This document shows positions 55,404 through 64,000 of a stretch of DNA of 64,000 bases, one piece after another. The position numbers and the translations under genes were made by a program. The notes under the pieces were generated by a model that saw nothing but the letters and a program-made list of their open reading frames with translations, was not told the DNA's origin and made no database searches. Origin of the DNA: Candidatus Zixiibacteriota bacterium (GTDB lineage Bacteria; Zixibacteria; MSB-5A5; GN15; JACZUZ01); the NCBI GenBank assembly GCA_024280775.1, contig JAJRPM010000007.1:108533-172532 (forward strand), written 5' to 3'. How positions within the stretch are numbered: the stretch's first letter is position 1; the number at the start of each line of letters is the position of its first letter.

Positions 55404-56267
55404 TTAGTCCGCTACTCTTGCGGTCATTGTCAGCAGGCTTTCAGAAATCTGCTGAAGCGTGAAACTCCATGTGGCTGTGGAACCATCGATTGAAGTTGCG
55501 TTTGACTCAAGAACTTTCCCGGGAAATGTGATGGCAAAAACGATTGCAGGGTTCTCGGTGTCTGTGGCGGCTCTTTCCATTTCACGAGCCATCGCTTCCA
55601 AATCGGTTCCTGCGAAATTCTCAGCTGTCAAATTCATATTACCATCATCGTCATCACCGTCTTCGGCGCCCTCATCGCCATCAAACTGGCCCTCATATCC
55701 AATTTCATCACCGGTAGATTCCTCACCGTCGTCCATTCCGCCAGTCATTCTACCAGCGCCTCCGCCATCGTTCTGCATAGCTCGTGAGAACAACCAGGTA
55801 CCGTCATCTTGTTTAACATAGCTAGCCGAGGTCTCCTCTATCCCCTCCGGGGTCTCCTCCATCCCTTCCGAAGGGTTGTCATCCGGGAATAATGACGCTG
55901 CGGCAATGTCCAACTCTGCAAGTGAACTAAAACTGAATTTGGCATCGACCGCACCGCCGACCCCTGAGTCAGGACTGTTGTATTCCAGCAACTTCACATT
56001 AGACTTACTGGATGCTAGAAACTCTTCAATGGCGTTTTCCGAGGCGATCATGGTCGGCTGTTCAATTTCCCCTGCTTCCTCGCCGCTGAACTTCGCGGTC
56101 ATTTTCATTAGCTCATTCATTTGTTTCAAATACTCAGCGCTTAGAGCGAAGTGGATGTTAACTGTACCTGAACCGTCTTTGTTCAGTGACACCTTTTCCT
56201 TGTACTCTATGCAACCGCTCAATGAGACTATTGCAACTAAGGCTAGTGATAATACGTTTCTACGCAT
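55404..56267 (-). CDS. LppM-like lipoprotein with acidic insert
   Basis: 287 residues. A short signal with lipobox VSLSGC (Cys at about 18) precedes EYKEKVSLNKDGSGTVNIHFAL, a beginning shared with LppM/DUF3153-like domains. A long acidic, Gly/Asp/Glu-rich insert (about 150-215, with DGDEGAEDGDDDDG) interrupts the domain. The C-terminal part (FAITFPGKVLESNATSIDG, TATWSFTLQQI) again fits that family. The ATG at 56267 has GGAG eight bases upstream. The open frame extends 50 codons further but lacks a ribosome site and signal. Function unknown. Confidence 0.68.
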   Translation of the reverse strand: MRRNVLSLALVAIVSLSGCIEYKEKVSLNKDGSGTVNIHFALSAEYLKQMNELMKMTAKFSGEEAGEIEQPTMIASENAIEEFLASSKSNVKLLEYNSPDSGVGGAVDAKFSFSSLAELDIAAASLFPDDNPSEGMEETPEGIEETSASYVKQDDGTWLFSRAMQNDGGGAGRMTGGMDDGEESTGDEIGYEGQFDGDEGAEDGDDDDGNMNLTAENFAGTDLEAMAREMERAATDTENPAIVFAITFPGKVLESNATSIDGSTATWSFTLQQISESLLTMTARVAD

Positions 56268-56426
56268 GATGACTTCTCCCTGCTTCATTGTGAGGTCACA
56301 AGCGCTGAGGCGCTTGTGATAGCTTCTATGCGAAATATACAGCCTCGCTGGAAGTTCGCAAATACGTTTTGCAAGCAACTGCAGTGTGTTCTTGCCAAAC
56401 CGACTTGCACTGTCCATATTCGGTTC

Positions 56427-56912
56427 ATGAAAGATTCTACGGTATTACAAAAAGAGCTTATCGAAGCGTGGCGAGCAAACAATCGGATTAACCTCTTTCT
56501 CATTGACAAAATCAGCGGAGAGGGGATGCAGTGTTCGCTCTCCACGCGTGGCGGAAAGAGTGTTGCGCGCCAGTTTACGCATATGCACAATGTGCGTTTA
56601 TGGCAACTAGAGGCGCGAGCTAAAGACCTCTCCAAAGGACTTTACAAGTTCGGCCCGAAAGAGGAGCCAAGTAAGAAGGAGTTGAAACAAGCCTTGGAAG
56701 AATCAGCAGACCGCATTGAGGTGTTTTTAAGTCGAATCCTGACAGGCGACGGCAAAGCCCGCAGTTTCAAACGCGGTATCTATACTACGCTCTCCTACTT
56801 TGTGGCTCATGAGAGTCATCATCGCGGTAGTACCCTTTTGACGCTGAAGCAAAGCGGGCATAAGCTTGATCAAAAGTTATCCTATGCGATTTGGGATTGG
56901 GACAAGGTGTAG
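56427..56912 (+). CDS. DinB-like metal-binding protein
   Basis: 161 residues, all-helical. A DinB/YfiT-type fold is indicated by a helix with FTHMHNVRLWQLEAR (H52, H54) and the C-terminal FVAHESHHRGSTLL (H128, H131 or H132), which together form the usual three-histidine metal site. Members include thiol transferases and damage-induced proteins of unclear activity. The ATG at 56427 is preferred. The open frame starts 37 codons upstream inside the divergent lipoprotein's leader. No clear ribosome site is visible. The substrate is unknown. Confidence 0.78.
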   Translation: MKDSTVLQKELIEAWRANNRINLFLIDKISGEGMQCSLSTRGGKSVARQFTHMHNVRLWQLEARAKDLSKGLYKFGPKEEPSKKELKQALEESADRIEVFLSRILTGDGKARSFKRGIYTTLSYFVAHESHHRGSTLLTLKQSGHKLDQKLSYAIWDWDKV

Positions 56913-57000
56913 CGTATTTGACAAGCTGGTGAGCAAGGCATATAGTTGCCCTGAGACAATTATTGTTCGACGAACTTAACATCCACAGAAAGGCTTCACC

Positions 57001-57423
57001 ATGACAGCTCTTAGCATATCAACTTTTAGCATGACAAAGAAAATTGGCGTTTTGGCGATTTGCGGATTATTGTTTCTCACCTCTTGCGGCACTATTGCGC
57101 TTGATGCGACCAAACTGCAGGAATCCGCGCAACTTAACGATTCGGTTGGCAAGCCGTATACTGTGCTGAAGACTTTTAGTGTAAACGACAAAGCAGGCTG
57201 GGCGCTGGGGATTATCCCGGCCAACAAACCAGCTGGCGACAAGCACCAATACTTCGCCGACTTCCTGCAGGAGCAAATTGCAGAAGTTGGTGGTGACGCG
57301 GTTATCAATTTGCGAATTCGAACGCAGGGCAATTTCGGAGATTTTCTCATCGCGGTTGGCACTTTGGGTTTGTATGTGACTCGGACTGTTACTATCTCTG
57401 GTGATGTAATTAAGTACAACTAA
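57001..57423 (+). CDS. Small lipoprotein with TRL/Bor-like C-terminus
   Basis: 140 residues. A hydrophobic stretch ends in FLTSC (lipobox, Cys near 29). The C-terminal half, GGDAVINLRIRTQGNFGDFLIAVGTLGLYVTRTVTISGDV, has the pattern of TRL- or Bor-like small lipoproteins, though with weak similarity. AAGG eight bases before the ATG supports the start. Function unknown, probably in the outer membrane. It follows DinB by 88 bases and the two need not be functionally related. Confidence 0.6.
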   Translation: MTALSISTFSMTKKIGVLAICGLLFLTSCGTIALDATKLQESAQLNDSVGKPYTVLKTFSVNDKAGWALGIIPANKPAGDKHQYFADFLQEQIAEVGGDAVINLRIRTQGNFGDFLIAVGTLGLYVTRTVTISGDVIKYN

Positions 57424-57806
57424 TCCCATAATTCTTGGCGCTGCATAGCGTTTTTATTTGCCCTGAATGCCTTCGGTATTTGGGGTATTTTTTTGCCCAA
57501 GAAGATATGGGTTCGTTTGGTCATATTAAGTAGTCGCGAAGTGAAAGATGTAGCGATTCTGTCAATAACAACCTCACTCATTAGTGTTCTGCTCCGAATC
57601 ATGCCGTTTATTAGTAGTGAAATTGCTAGCGAGACGACCCTGCGAACAATCTAGATGTCTCCCATATACTGCTCCCCATTAGTTGACGCTGTTTGTTAAG
57701 TAAGTATCTTCTTGACAATAACGCCAAATCTAGTAGTTTACTTTGAGGTCATCCACTGGGTTCACCACCCGACCATTTAGACGACCATTTAGTACTTGGA
57801 GGGAAA
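57424..57806. other. Intergenic stretch with candidate promoter for the dockerin peptidase
   Basis: 383 bases. A short hairpin with T run at 57439-57455 and another at 57469-57496 (followed by seven T) may end the lipoprotein transcript. A candidate promoter for the gene at 57807 is TTGACG (57683-57688), 16 bases, TATCTT (57705-57710). TTGACA at 57712 with TAGTTT at 57734 is an overlapping alternative. No coding frame. Confidence 0.4.
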
Positions 57807-60260
57807 ATGGCAGATCGAAATCTATATTCCAGGTGTTGTATGTTTCAAGCAAAAGGGCTATTCCTCGGCCTGATACTCGCAGGTAGTTTCTTCTTCATAA
57901 CCACCAGCTCAGCTTTGGCAGATTCAAACCAGGTGTCTTCTTGCTGTACTCTTGGCGGCGATGTTACCGGTGATGGTCGTGTCAACATTGAGGACATTAT
58001 GTACCTCGTTTACTACACATTTAGCGGGGGGCCGGCGCCGACTTGTTTTGACGCCGCCGATGTTACCGGTGACTCCACTTCGAATATCACTGACATTATG
58101 TATATCGTTACCTATGTATTTGCCGGTGGTCCGGCGCCGGTTTGTCCTACGTTTTCTACCGGCGGGGCCAGCAGTGACGCTTTGATTGACTCTGCTTTGA
58201 CAAATGGAACAATAGATTACGAAACATCTCTTATATACCGGGTATATGCGCTCTACAATGACAGCCGTCTGCCTGCTATTTATCGGGGAGATGACTCTGG
58301 AATAAGAGAGAACAATGTTGAACTTGAAATTTCACGCAATTGGAATCAGCTCTCGGTTGCTACTCAGGATTTGGTTGGTCCGTATGTGGTCAATCCGATT
58401 TATGAGGGTAGCTGGTTGAATCAGGGTGTCGCCGGCGCTCGCTCACTTGATTCACTGTGGTGCAAACCATGGAAAGACACGTGTTCTATTAGCCCCGACT
58501 GGTACTATATTGACAGTAACAACGGCCTAGTCCGAGTTTGGTATAACCGCGCATTTATGGCGACGGACGAGGCGAAGGCGATTGCAGTTGCGGCGGCTAT
58601 TGATAATGCCATCTATCCTAAACTTACTGGGCTTATGGGGAAAGTTCCTCTTAGTGACGCCGGTTTTATTAACAACGGCGGCAATGGACGAATGGATATC
58701 ACGCTTATGCCTGGCCTTACTGATGTGTATGGATACACTACCTCAATCCCCGGAATCTTGTCCACTTGCACAAACTTCCCGCCACTTATCAAAGTCGATA
58801 GAGGGCTCACCGGGGGTATTTTGCTGGCAACAGTGACGCACGAGGTAATGCATGCAATTCTATTTGCCTTTCCGGCGGGGTGTTACTTTGAGCAGTATGC
58901 CTGGATGCACGAGGCTACTGCGACTTGGTCTGAGCATTATGTATATCCTGCCTTTAACAGCGAGCATGAATATACCTGGTTGTATATGTATCAAACGAAC
59001 TGGCCACTGGACTGGAATCCTGAGAAAGGAAGCAAGAAAGCAGGTCTCTTCAAATACTCCACCTACTTGTTCTTCTTCTACCTGCAGCAAATCAGCGCAA
59101 ACTTTATCCCGGCGATTTGGAATGCTTCTACATCACCCGATCCATTATCAGCGATTGAGTCCGGTTTGCAGTCAGCAGGGGGCACTAACCTTGAAGAGCG
59201 TTGGCCAGAATTCGCTTTGAGAAACTGGAATACCGCACCTTTTGATCAATACAAGCAGTGGGATAACATCAAAGAGAAAGCTTACGAATACAACATAGAT
59301 GTAGCGCTGAACGGCGCCTCAGAGGGTCGTTTTGAGATTGAGAAATCTGAAGTGAATTACCTGACTGCACGATATACCCATTTCTATTTCGTGGATGACG
59401 ATATCAGCTTTGTGTCATTTGTCAATGGACAAATGTTCGATGTTTCTACTGCTACCTCCTCTGATGGGGTATGGTACTATAAAGCGGTTGCTCGCCCTGC
59501 AGCTGAGACCAAAGGTCTCAAGATACAGATGCTGTACAAATTGTCGGGTCAGGATTGGGCCCTAAGAGATGTGACCGATGAAGCCAATGTCATATTTTGC
59601 CGCGACCGGCTAGACGGACGCGTAGAGGAGCTCGTATTCATCTTTTCCAATAGCAGTATTGACCGAGACCGCTCGATAAAACCTGCTGACCGGAATCCTC
59701 TTTTGTATGTGTCCAACACTGGATGCTGGGAGTGGTCAGGTGAAGTTAAGGTTGTTGAGAACGGCTGTGAGGTGACCACCTTGACTGCCAATGTTGATTG
59801 GACCACTCTGATGTCACCTATATTTAATTTGCGTCTCGGGCCATTGGATGAATTCGCTATGCTTCAAACAGGTATCCCTTTCACGCCTTCATCAGGTGTT
59901 TTTTCCTGGAAGGTTTCGGGCGGTTGTGGAGATTGTGTGGTTAGCGGTAGCAAGAGCTGGCCAGTTTTAGGCCCGGAGCCCAATCTCATGCTTGTGTACC
60001 CGGGAGCTTTTGGCGGGCCATATCATCGCGGAATCGATTTCGGAGACCTAACACCAGGTTTGACCGCCACCGCTAGCGAGCATGTTGTGTGTCCCGACGA
60101 CACATTTGATAATCCTTTGTGGATAATTTCTCTTAACTCGAATACGGAAGCGCCCGAGGGGAAAATACATTTATCCGCAGACGGCAAGCAAATAACCGGA
60201 AGCTATGATGATGGTAGCGGAACGGTTACGACTATCAACTTGACCGCCGTTCGTGAATAG
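57807..60260 (+). CDS. Secreted metallopeptidase-like protein with N-terminal dockerin repeats
   Basis: 817 residues. Signal peptide about 1-38 (ending SALADS). A dockerin type I pair follows at once (about 50-112): GDVTGDGRVNIEDIMYLVYY and ADVTGDSTSNITDIMYIVTY, each ending GGPAP. The central domain has a gluzincin motif VTHEVMHAILF (HExxH at about 344-348) and AWMHEATATWSEHY about 20 residues on, with a Glu as possible third ligand. The C-terminal 350 residues are beta-rich and of unknown type. Dockerins normally bind a cohesin, and the protein at 43769-46318 has cohesin-like regions. GGAGGGAAA just before the ATG confirms the start. Confidence 0.8.
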   Translation: MADRNLYSRCCMFQAKGLFLGLILAGSFFFITTSSALADSNQVSSCCTLGGDVTGDGRVNIEDIMYLVYYTFSGGPAPTCFDAADVTGDSTSNITDIMYIVTYVFAGGPAPVCPTFSTGGASSDALIDSALTNGTIDYETSLIYRVYALYNDSRLPAIYRGDDSGIRENNVELEISRNWNQLSVATQDLVGPYVVNPIYEGSWLNQGVAGARSLDSLWCKPWKDTCSISPDWYYIDSNNGLVRVWYNRAFMATDEAKAIAVAAAIDNAIYPKLTGLMGKVPLSDAGFINNGGNGRMDITLMPGLTDVYGYTTSIPGILSTCTNFPPLIKVDRGLTGGILLATVTHEVMHAILFAFPAGCYFEQYAWMHEATATWSEHYVYPAFNSEHEYTWLYMYQTNWPLDWNPEKGSKKAGLFKYSTYLFFFYLQQISANFIPAIWNASTSPDPLSAIESGLQSAGGTNLEERWPEFALRNWNTAPFDQYKQWDNIKEKAYEYNIDVALNGASEGRFEIEKSEVNYLTARYTHFYFVDDDISFVSFVNGQMFDVSTATSSDGVWYYKAVARPAAETKGLKIQMLYKLSGQDWALRDVTDEANVIFCRDRLDGRVEELVFIFSNSSIDRDRSIKPADRNPLLYVSNTGCWEWSGEVKVVENGCEVTTLTANVDWTTLMSPIFNLRLGPLDEFAMLQTGIPFTPSSGVFSWKVSGGCGDCVVSGSKSWPVLGPEPNLMLVYPGAFGGPYHRGIDFGDLTPGLTATASEHVVCPDDTFDNPLWIISLNSNTEAPEGKIHLSADGKQITGSYDDGSGTVTTINLTAVRE

Positions 60261-60303
60261 GCGGACGCCTCACCGCACTGAGAGATATCAGTAAGACGAA
60301 GTA

Positions 60304-60332
60304 AACCTGCCGCGGGCGGGTGGGATAACCGG
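60304..60332. repeat. Short GC-rich palindromic repeat, copy 1
   Basis: AACCTGCCGC-GGGCGGGTGG..., 29 bases, the same length and layout as the copy at 60485-60513. A partial third copy is at 61044-61059 (CGCGGCGGGTGGGGTA). REP-like element. Confidence 0.55.
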
Positions 60333-60484
60333 CCGACATCAAAGGGATTCTGAATGCGATCCGGCAATTGATTACCACTCCAAACAGGAAGACTGAGAAG
60401 ATTGGCTTTGATGCGAAGCGCTAGGGCGTCTTGACTTGTCAGGATTGGGGTGGTAGGTTTTTGATTGAGAGAATTGATGGAGTG

Positions 60485-60513
60485 AACCCACCGCAAGCGG
60501 GTGGGGTACCCGG
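60485..60513. repeat. Short GC-rich palindromic repeat, copy 2
   Basis: AACCCACCGC-AA-GCGGGTGGGG..., a near-palindrome whose arms pair with one bulged G. It ends 22 bases before the lipoprotein start at 60536. Confidence 0.6.
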
Positions 60514-60535
60514 TAATTGGCAAGGAGAAATAGCA

Positions 60536-61000
60536 ATGAGAACAATGAAAGCGGTGCCTACAATGATGTTGACTGTCTTGTCTCTCTTCGCTATAACATG
60601 CACCAAGACGGAGACAATTGTTCAGCCCATAAATGTAGACAATACTGAAGAACATTTCATTAATTCAAATGTAATAGAGAGTTCCATTAAGGTCATTGGT
60701 TTTAATACCGTTCAGGTTCTTGTTCGCTCCAAAGTTGACTCAGTATTGTATAACCCCTCCGTTACACTCAAGTACGGGTTTTTGGGTAGTAGTGGCTCAA
60801 CTCTTCTGACACTTTCAAACAAATCACCATTTGATGACTTCCATAGTGTTGATCCACTGATACCCGATTCACTCATTCCATGTGGACAAAGTACTTTTCA
60901 GACTGTCATAGGCGCCACCAACCATCCGTTATCTTTCGCTCAAATCGTCGACCTCAATTACGAATACGCCGCTTTTCTTGATAGCACAACATGCCCATGA
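60536..61000 (+). CDS. Small putative lipoprotein
   Basis: 154 residues. A signal segment ends in FAITC (lipobox Cys near 21), followed by TKTETIVQPINVDN and a beta-rich sequence. The ATG at 60536 has AAGGAG eight bases upstream. The open frame reaches back to 60431, but that part lies in a repeat and has no ribosome site. I do not recognise the family. It follows the dockerin peptidase by 275 bases and may be an independent unit. Confidence 0.6.
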   Translation: MRTMKAVPTMMLTVLSLFAITCTKTETIVQPINVDNTEEHFINSNVIESSIKVIGFNTVQVLVRSKVDSVLYNPSVTLKYGFLGSSGSTLLTLSNKSPFDDFHSVDPLIPDSLIPCGQSTFQTVIGATNHPLSFAQIVDLNYEYAAFLDSTTCP

Positions 61001-61378
61001 AGTTCAGTGATTGGCTGGGTGGCAGGCTGGCTGTCACCTTGATCGCGGCGGGTGGGGTAATTGATGCAAGAAGGAATCAGTCTCATGGACGGTACAAAAG
61101 AGTCCGGTAGGGCAGGAGCCCTGTGGTCTTTTGAGATTGTTCTTGTAAGCCATTGAGCGCCAGTAGATTATGTTTCAACAGTAAGTATGCGAAGGACTTA
61201 GGCATTCCGTGTAGTTCAGTCTAGTTTGGTATAATTCGGTGTGTTTTGTACTCCGATGGGCACAGATTGGGCACAAAACTAGACCATTCCTCTTGACGGC
61301 CCCTAGGAATTGATGTGCATACACGTTAGACCTGTAAAAGCGGCCAATATTTAATATCTCCCATGCCTTCGATTCTGG
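61001..61378. other. Intergenic stretch with left arm of an inverted duplication
   Basis: 378 bases with no gene. From about 61146 it shares sequence, in inverted orientation, with 62366-62600. TAGTTCAGT and TGTTTTGTAC words and a GATGGGCACA word occur on both sides. A partial REP-like copy is at 61044-61059. Confidence 0.5.
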
Positions 61379-61709
61379 ATGGGAACACGAGGCGCTTATG
61401 GCTACCGAATAGACGGCGAAGACAAGGTAACGTACAATCACTACGATAGCTATCCTGATGAGCTTGGGTCAAACATCATTGGCTATGCCAGTCAAATGGA
61501 GTTAGAAAAGATGCGTGAGGTCGCTAAGTCAATTGTTTTGGTAAATGGCAATGAAGATGTTGAGAAGAAATTGATTGAGCGGTACAAGTCATATGCCGAC
61601 CTTGGCGTTGCTGACGGAACCTACAAAAGCTGGTATTGCCTATTGAGAAACACACAAGGTGATCTCCAACCCTATCACGGGAAATTAGAACATATGATAG
61701 ATTCACATG
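61146..61709 (+). repeat. Inverted duplication, left arm
   Basis: Pairs with 62035-62600 in opposite orientation. Identity is patchy. The best block is 28 identical bases (61415-61442 against 62302-62329 reversed). The arm covers the upstream region and the first 110 codons of the gene at 61379. Confidence 0.65.
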
Positions 61710-61855
61710 AATTGACTTTAGGTGTGAGACACCCAGGCTCGACTAGGTTTTGGGACAGAACGGCGAATGGACTCACAATTCTAGTCACTCTCTACCTTCG
61801 CGTAGTCATTCAAAAAGTTGACTATCGGTGGGATAAGCTTCTCTTTCAGCCCTGA
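61379..61855 (+). CDS. Truncated paralogue of the gene at 61781-62365
   Basis: 158 residues. The first 110 are clearly related to the convergent gene: MGTRGAYGYRIDGEDKVTYN, DSYPDELG, KSWYCLLRNTQGDL and LEHMIDS. After that point the similarity stops and the frame runs through unrelated sequence. Its last 25 codons are antisense to the end of the other gene. So this copy has lost its C-terminal third, and the two now overlap tail to tail by 75 bases. I do not know the function of the family, though I recall hypothetical proteins with a similar N-terminus. It may be a decayed copy. Confidence 0.55.
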   Translation: MGTRGAYGYRIDGEDKVTYNHYDSYPDELGSNIIGYASQMELEKMREVAKSIVLVNGNEDVEKKLIERYKSYADLGVADGTYKSWYCLLRNTQGDLQPYHGKLEHMIDSHELTLGVRHPGSTRFWDRTANGLTILVTLYLRVVIQKVDYRWDKLLFQP

Positions 61856-62365
61856 TAGTGGAATCACATTGATTAGCTTGACACCGTGGTAACCGTTGGA
61901 GTTTTCTTTTTGTAGGCTAGCGTAGTGTCCTGCTGCTTCGGGGTCACTGTTTGAACCCCGATATATTTCGAAGTTCCCGTCATCAAGATTTATGATATAA
62001 GACCAGCGACAATGGAAACTATCAGCCAAGAATACACGTGCATCTATCATGTGTTCCAAATCTTTGTGATACAAGTGGAGGCTACCCTGAGTATTTCGTA
62101 GAAGACAGTACCATCTATCGAATACGCAGTCAGTCACATTTAGATCAGCATAGAACATATAGCGTTTCACCAGTTCCTTCGCAGCGATGTCATCTTTGTC
62201 CACCAGTTTGATTCGCTCGGCAGCATCGTACATGGATGAATATCTGAATCTACTGGCATACTTCAAAATTCTAGTGCCAAGCACATCGGGATAGCTATCA
62301 AAGTGATTGTACGTTACCTTGTCTTCGCCATTGATGCGGTAGCCATAGACTCCGCGCGTTACCAT
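61781..62365 (-). CDS. Hypothetical protein, full-length paralogue
   Basis: 194 residues, no signal or membrane segment. N-terminus VTRGVYGYRINGEDKVTYNH and DSYPDVLG, middle DRWYCLLRNTQGSL and LEHMIDARV. The C-terminal third (WSYIINLDDGNFEIYRG..., ending FLNDYAKVESD) is missing from the plus-strand copy. Probably a cytoplasmic protein of unknown function. Convergent with its truncated paralogue inside an inverted duplication, which points to a past rearrangement. Confidence 0.6.
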   Translation of the reverse strand: MVTRGVYGYRINGEDKVTYNHFDSYPDVLGTRILKYASRFRYSSMYDAAERIKLVDKDDIAAKELVKRYMFYADLNVTDCVFDRWYCLLRNTQGSLHLYHKDLEHMIDARVFLADSFHCRWSYIINLDDGNFEIYRGSNSDPEAAGHYASLQKENSNGYHGVKLINVIPLSGLKEKLIPPIVNFLNDYAKVESD

Positions 62366-62600
62366 TTCAAACGAATGGTAACTATCGTAATAAATACTGT
62401 CCTTCTAAATAGGGGCGAACAATAGCTCATCGATTGCTGTATCGGACAGTGGAAACATGCCGTGTGTTTTGTGCCCATCACGGTACAAAACAAACAGTAT
62501 CAGGCTGAACTAAACTGAACTAGATGGAATACATAAGTTAATGACGGATATGGCGTTGCGGCGTAATGCGTTCAATGGCAAATGCTTAGTTAATCCTTCC
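62035..62600 (-). repeat. Inverted duplication, right arm
   Basis: Opposite-orientation partner of 61146-61709. It contains the N-terminal coding region of the gene at 62365 and its upstream sequence. The arms enclose a central 325-base segment holding the unique C-terminal coding region. Confidence 0.65.
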
Positions 62601-62631
62601 AGAAAGACCGCAAGGGTTTCAACCTACGTGA

Positions 62632-63069
62632 CTACTCAATCTCTGCGATTTGCCTGATGACTTTAGGTAAGTATGGATATACTTCGTTGGTGTCAGAAAA
62701 CCCATCAATAACCTCCTCCGAACCAAATTTCAATCGTGCTTCCTCATAGAATGGGAGTTGCATTCGACGATACAAATCAATGAACTCATCATTGTCTTTC
62801 ACTCCTGCATAACTAGAGTCGCCCATATCAACTTTGATTCGGCCTATGCTGATGAAACTCTGTAGCCGCACTGCGCCCTTCTCACCGAGAAGGTCACTGA
62901 TTGCACATGATGACGGAAGCTCACAGTTATTGCACTTCATCTTGTGAACTACCTTGAAATCACATTTCTTCCTGTCCTCATCGTATCGCCACAATACATA
63001 ACCTTCTTCCTTCCCTTCAATTATGTCACCACATACATCGCATATCCACTGCTCTAACGGCTTCAACAT
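62632..63069 (-). CDS. Hypothetical protein with paired CxxC motifs
   Basis: 145 residues. Two cysteine pairs, WICDVCGD (C10, C13) and MKCNNCE (C46, C49), with further Cys at 36 and 55, look like a zinc-binding N-terminal half. The C-terminal half is helical and acidic. The ATG at 63069 follows GAGGTG by about eight bases. A GTG five codons upstream is less well placed. I do not recognise the family. Cytoplasmic by appearance. It is isolated between the inverted duplication and the rRNA operon. Confidence 0.55.
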   Translation of the reverse strand: MLKPLEQWICDVCGDIIEGKEEGYVLWRYDEDRKKCDFKVVHKMKCNNCELPSSCAISDLLGEKGAVRLQSFISIGRIKVDMGDSSYAGVKDNDEFIDLYRRMQLPFYEEARLKFGSEEVIDGFSDTNEVYPYLPKVIRQIAEIE

Positions 63070-63237
63070 ATTCGAACACCTCACATTAATTCAAGAGTAC
63101 TATTACAAACACTCTATCTAACCAAAAAAACCAAGACTCAAGCTCTGAACTAGAGTACACTTCCATCTCCACAGAATCAACACAAAAGCACCCTCGCTTA
63201 GTTTCTGAAGCGTCCGGGCCACACTTCTTAGAGACTT

Positions 63238-63290
63238 CGGTTATGAACATGCGGGATTGCCGCGTCGCTGCGCTCCTCGCAATGACTGCA
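63238..63290. repeat. Dispersed REP-like repeat, copy 1
   Basis: Starts CGGTTATGAA and contains GATTGCCGCGTCGCT and CGCTCCTCGCAATGACTGCA. A second copy is at 63569-63622. Translated frames through it give the spurious peptide AVIARSAATRQS. Confidence 0.75.
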
Positions 63291-63306
63291 TGGATGTGGG
63301 TTGTAT

Positions 63307-63345
63307 ATAAGAAAAGCCCCATTCTCCTATTGAGAATGGGGCTTT
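63307..63345 (-). terminator. Rho-independent terminator of the rRNA operon
   Basis: AAAGCCCCATTCTC and GAGAATGGGGCTTT form a perfect 14-bp stem with a 5-base loop. On the minus strand TTCTTATAT follows. It lies 10 bases beyond the 3' end of 5S rRNA. Confidence 0.9.
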
Positions 63346-63355
63346 CTAATTAAAA

Positions 63356-63471
<116 letters not shown>

Positions 63472-63568
63472 ATAATCTTTATGTTTGTCAGGAGCGCATG
63501 GCTCCTGACCTACCGATATCGTGGCATGTGATTTTGTAGCTTGTGAAAGCTGGATTAGTCTTTTGTTG

Positions 63569-63622
63569 CGGTTATGAATCGGCGAGATTGCCGCGTCGCT
63601 GACGCTCCTCGCAATGACTGCA
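63569..63622. repeat. Dispersed REP-like repeat, copy 2 in the 23S-5S spacer
   Basis: Same layout as 63238-63290, one base longer. It lies between 23S and 5S rRNA. The same spacer has a perfect 9-bp hairpin GTCAGGAGC/GCTCCTGAC at 63487-63509. No tRNA is present in this spacer. Confidence 0.75.
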
Positions 63623-63756
63623 TAAGTCAATTGTTTTTTTGTGTCTTTGTCATTTGGCAGACATCCCTCAATAGATTGCACAGACGAAGGTTTTGTATTC
63701 TCAGTCTTAGCATACTAGAAAAATTGGGAATCCGTTATGCGAAAAAATAAAAATCG

Positions 63757-64000
<244 letters not shown>

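Noticed and set aside
61175..61300. Possible integrase remnant or attachment site near the GGGCACA words
   Set aside because: The words recur on the other arm of the inverted duplication and are explained by it. No integrase gene or tRNA is near.
63086..63322. 78-codon minus-strand frame
   Set aside because: Contains the translated repeat AVIARSAATRQS and has no ribosome site or recognisable domain.

Overview
The window reads as chromosome from a Gram-negative member of the FCB group; my best guess is a Zixibacteria-like lineage. This is inference from several signs: a PorV/PorQ-type outer-membrane protein, a DUF5686-type barrel with a carboxypeptidase-like N-terminus, a secreted protein ending in an NPFNP-type sorting domain, dockerin-type calcium repeats ending in GGPAP, LptE-like and BamA-like envelope proteins, and an rRNA operon. 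By eye G+C is slightly under 50 percent. No plasmid, phage or CRISPR signature is visible, and most of the window is ordinary chromosome rich in envelope genes.

Layout. 1-5733 (minus): a cut lipoprotein, a PorV-like protein, then hutU-hutI-lptE (histidine catabolism running into an LPS-assembly lipoprotein). 5970-9930 (plus): a Spy-like secreted protein, a DUF4416 protein and an unusual fusion of an ABC substrate-binding domain with a TolC-like domain. 9975-19429 (minus): a surface-glycan cluster (GT2, FAD oxidoreductase, two tandem membrane-anchored deacetylase-like paralogues, GT39, sugar epimerase) ending in a CDP-alcohol phosphatidyltransferase. 19911-22907 (plus): DsbD and a redoxin. Then tRNA-Glu, a 1,223-residue protease/propeller/barrel protein and murA. 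28948-33050: a consensus promoter with a small ORF and terminator, then a heterodimeric ABC exporter. 33359-36725 (minus): an FN3 lipoprotein and two very basic secreted proteins. 37131-41794: an NtrC-type regulator, a barrel protein and an EF-G-like GTPase.

41795-43768 is a gene-free stretch of almost 2 kb carrying five perfect TGTGA-N6-TCACA palindromes. It precedes an 849-residue secreted protein with cohesin-like, dockerin-like and NPFNP sorting regions. 46866-57423 is mixed: a cation/proton antiporter, a degenerate HD-GYP protein, two barrel proteins, an O-antigen-ligase-like protein, a ferritin with a structured RNA candidate upstream, lipoproteins and DinB. 57807-60260 is a secreted metallopeptidase with N-terminal dockerin repeats. 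61146-62600 is an imperfect inverted duplication holding two convergent paralogues, one truncated. The right end holds 5S rRNA and the 3' end of 23S rRNA (minus), with REP-like repeats around 5S.

The common theme is envelope and surface biology: glycan synthesis, outer-membrane assembly, thiol redox, secreted dockerin proteins and polycationic exported proteins. The strongest unexplained signals are the five-operator intergenic region, the tandem deacetylase-like pair, the promoter-small ORF-terminator unit, the polycationic operon and the inverted duplication.
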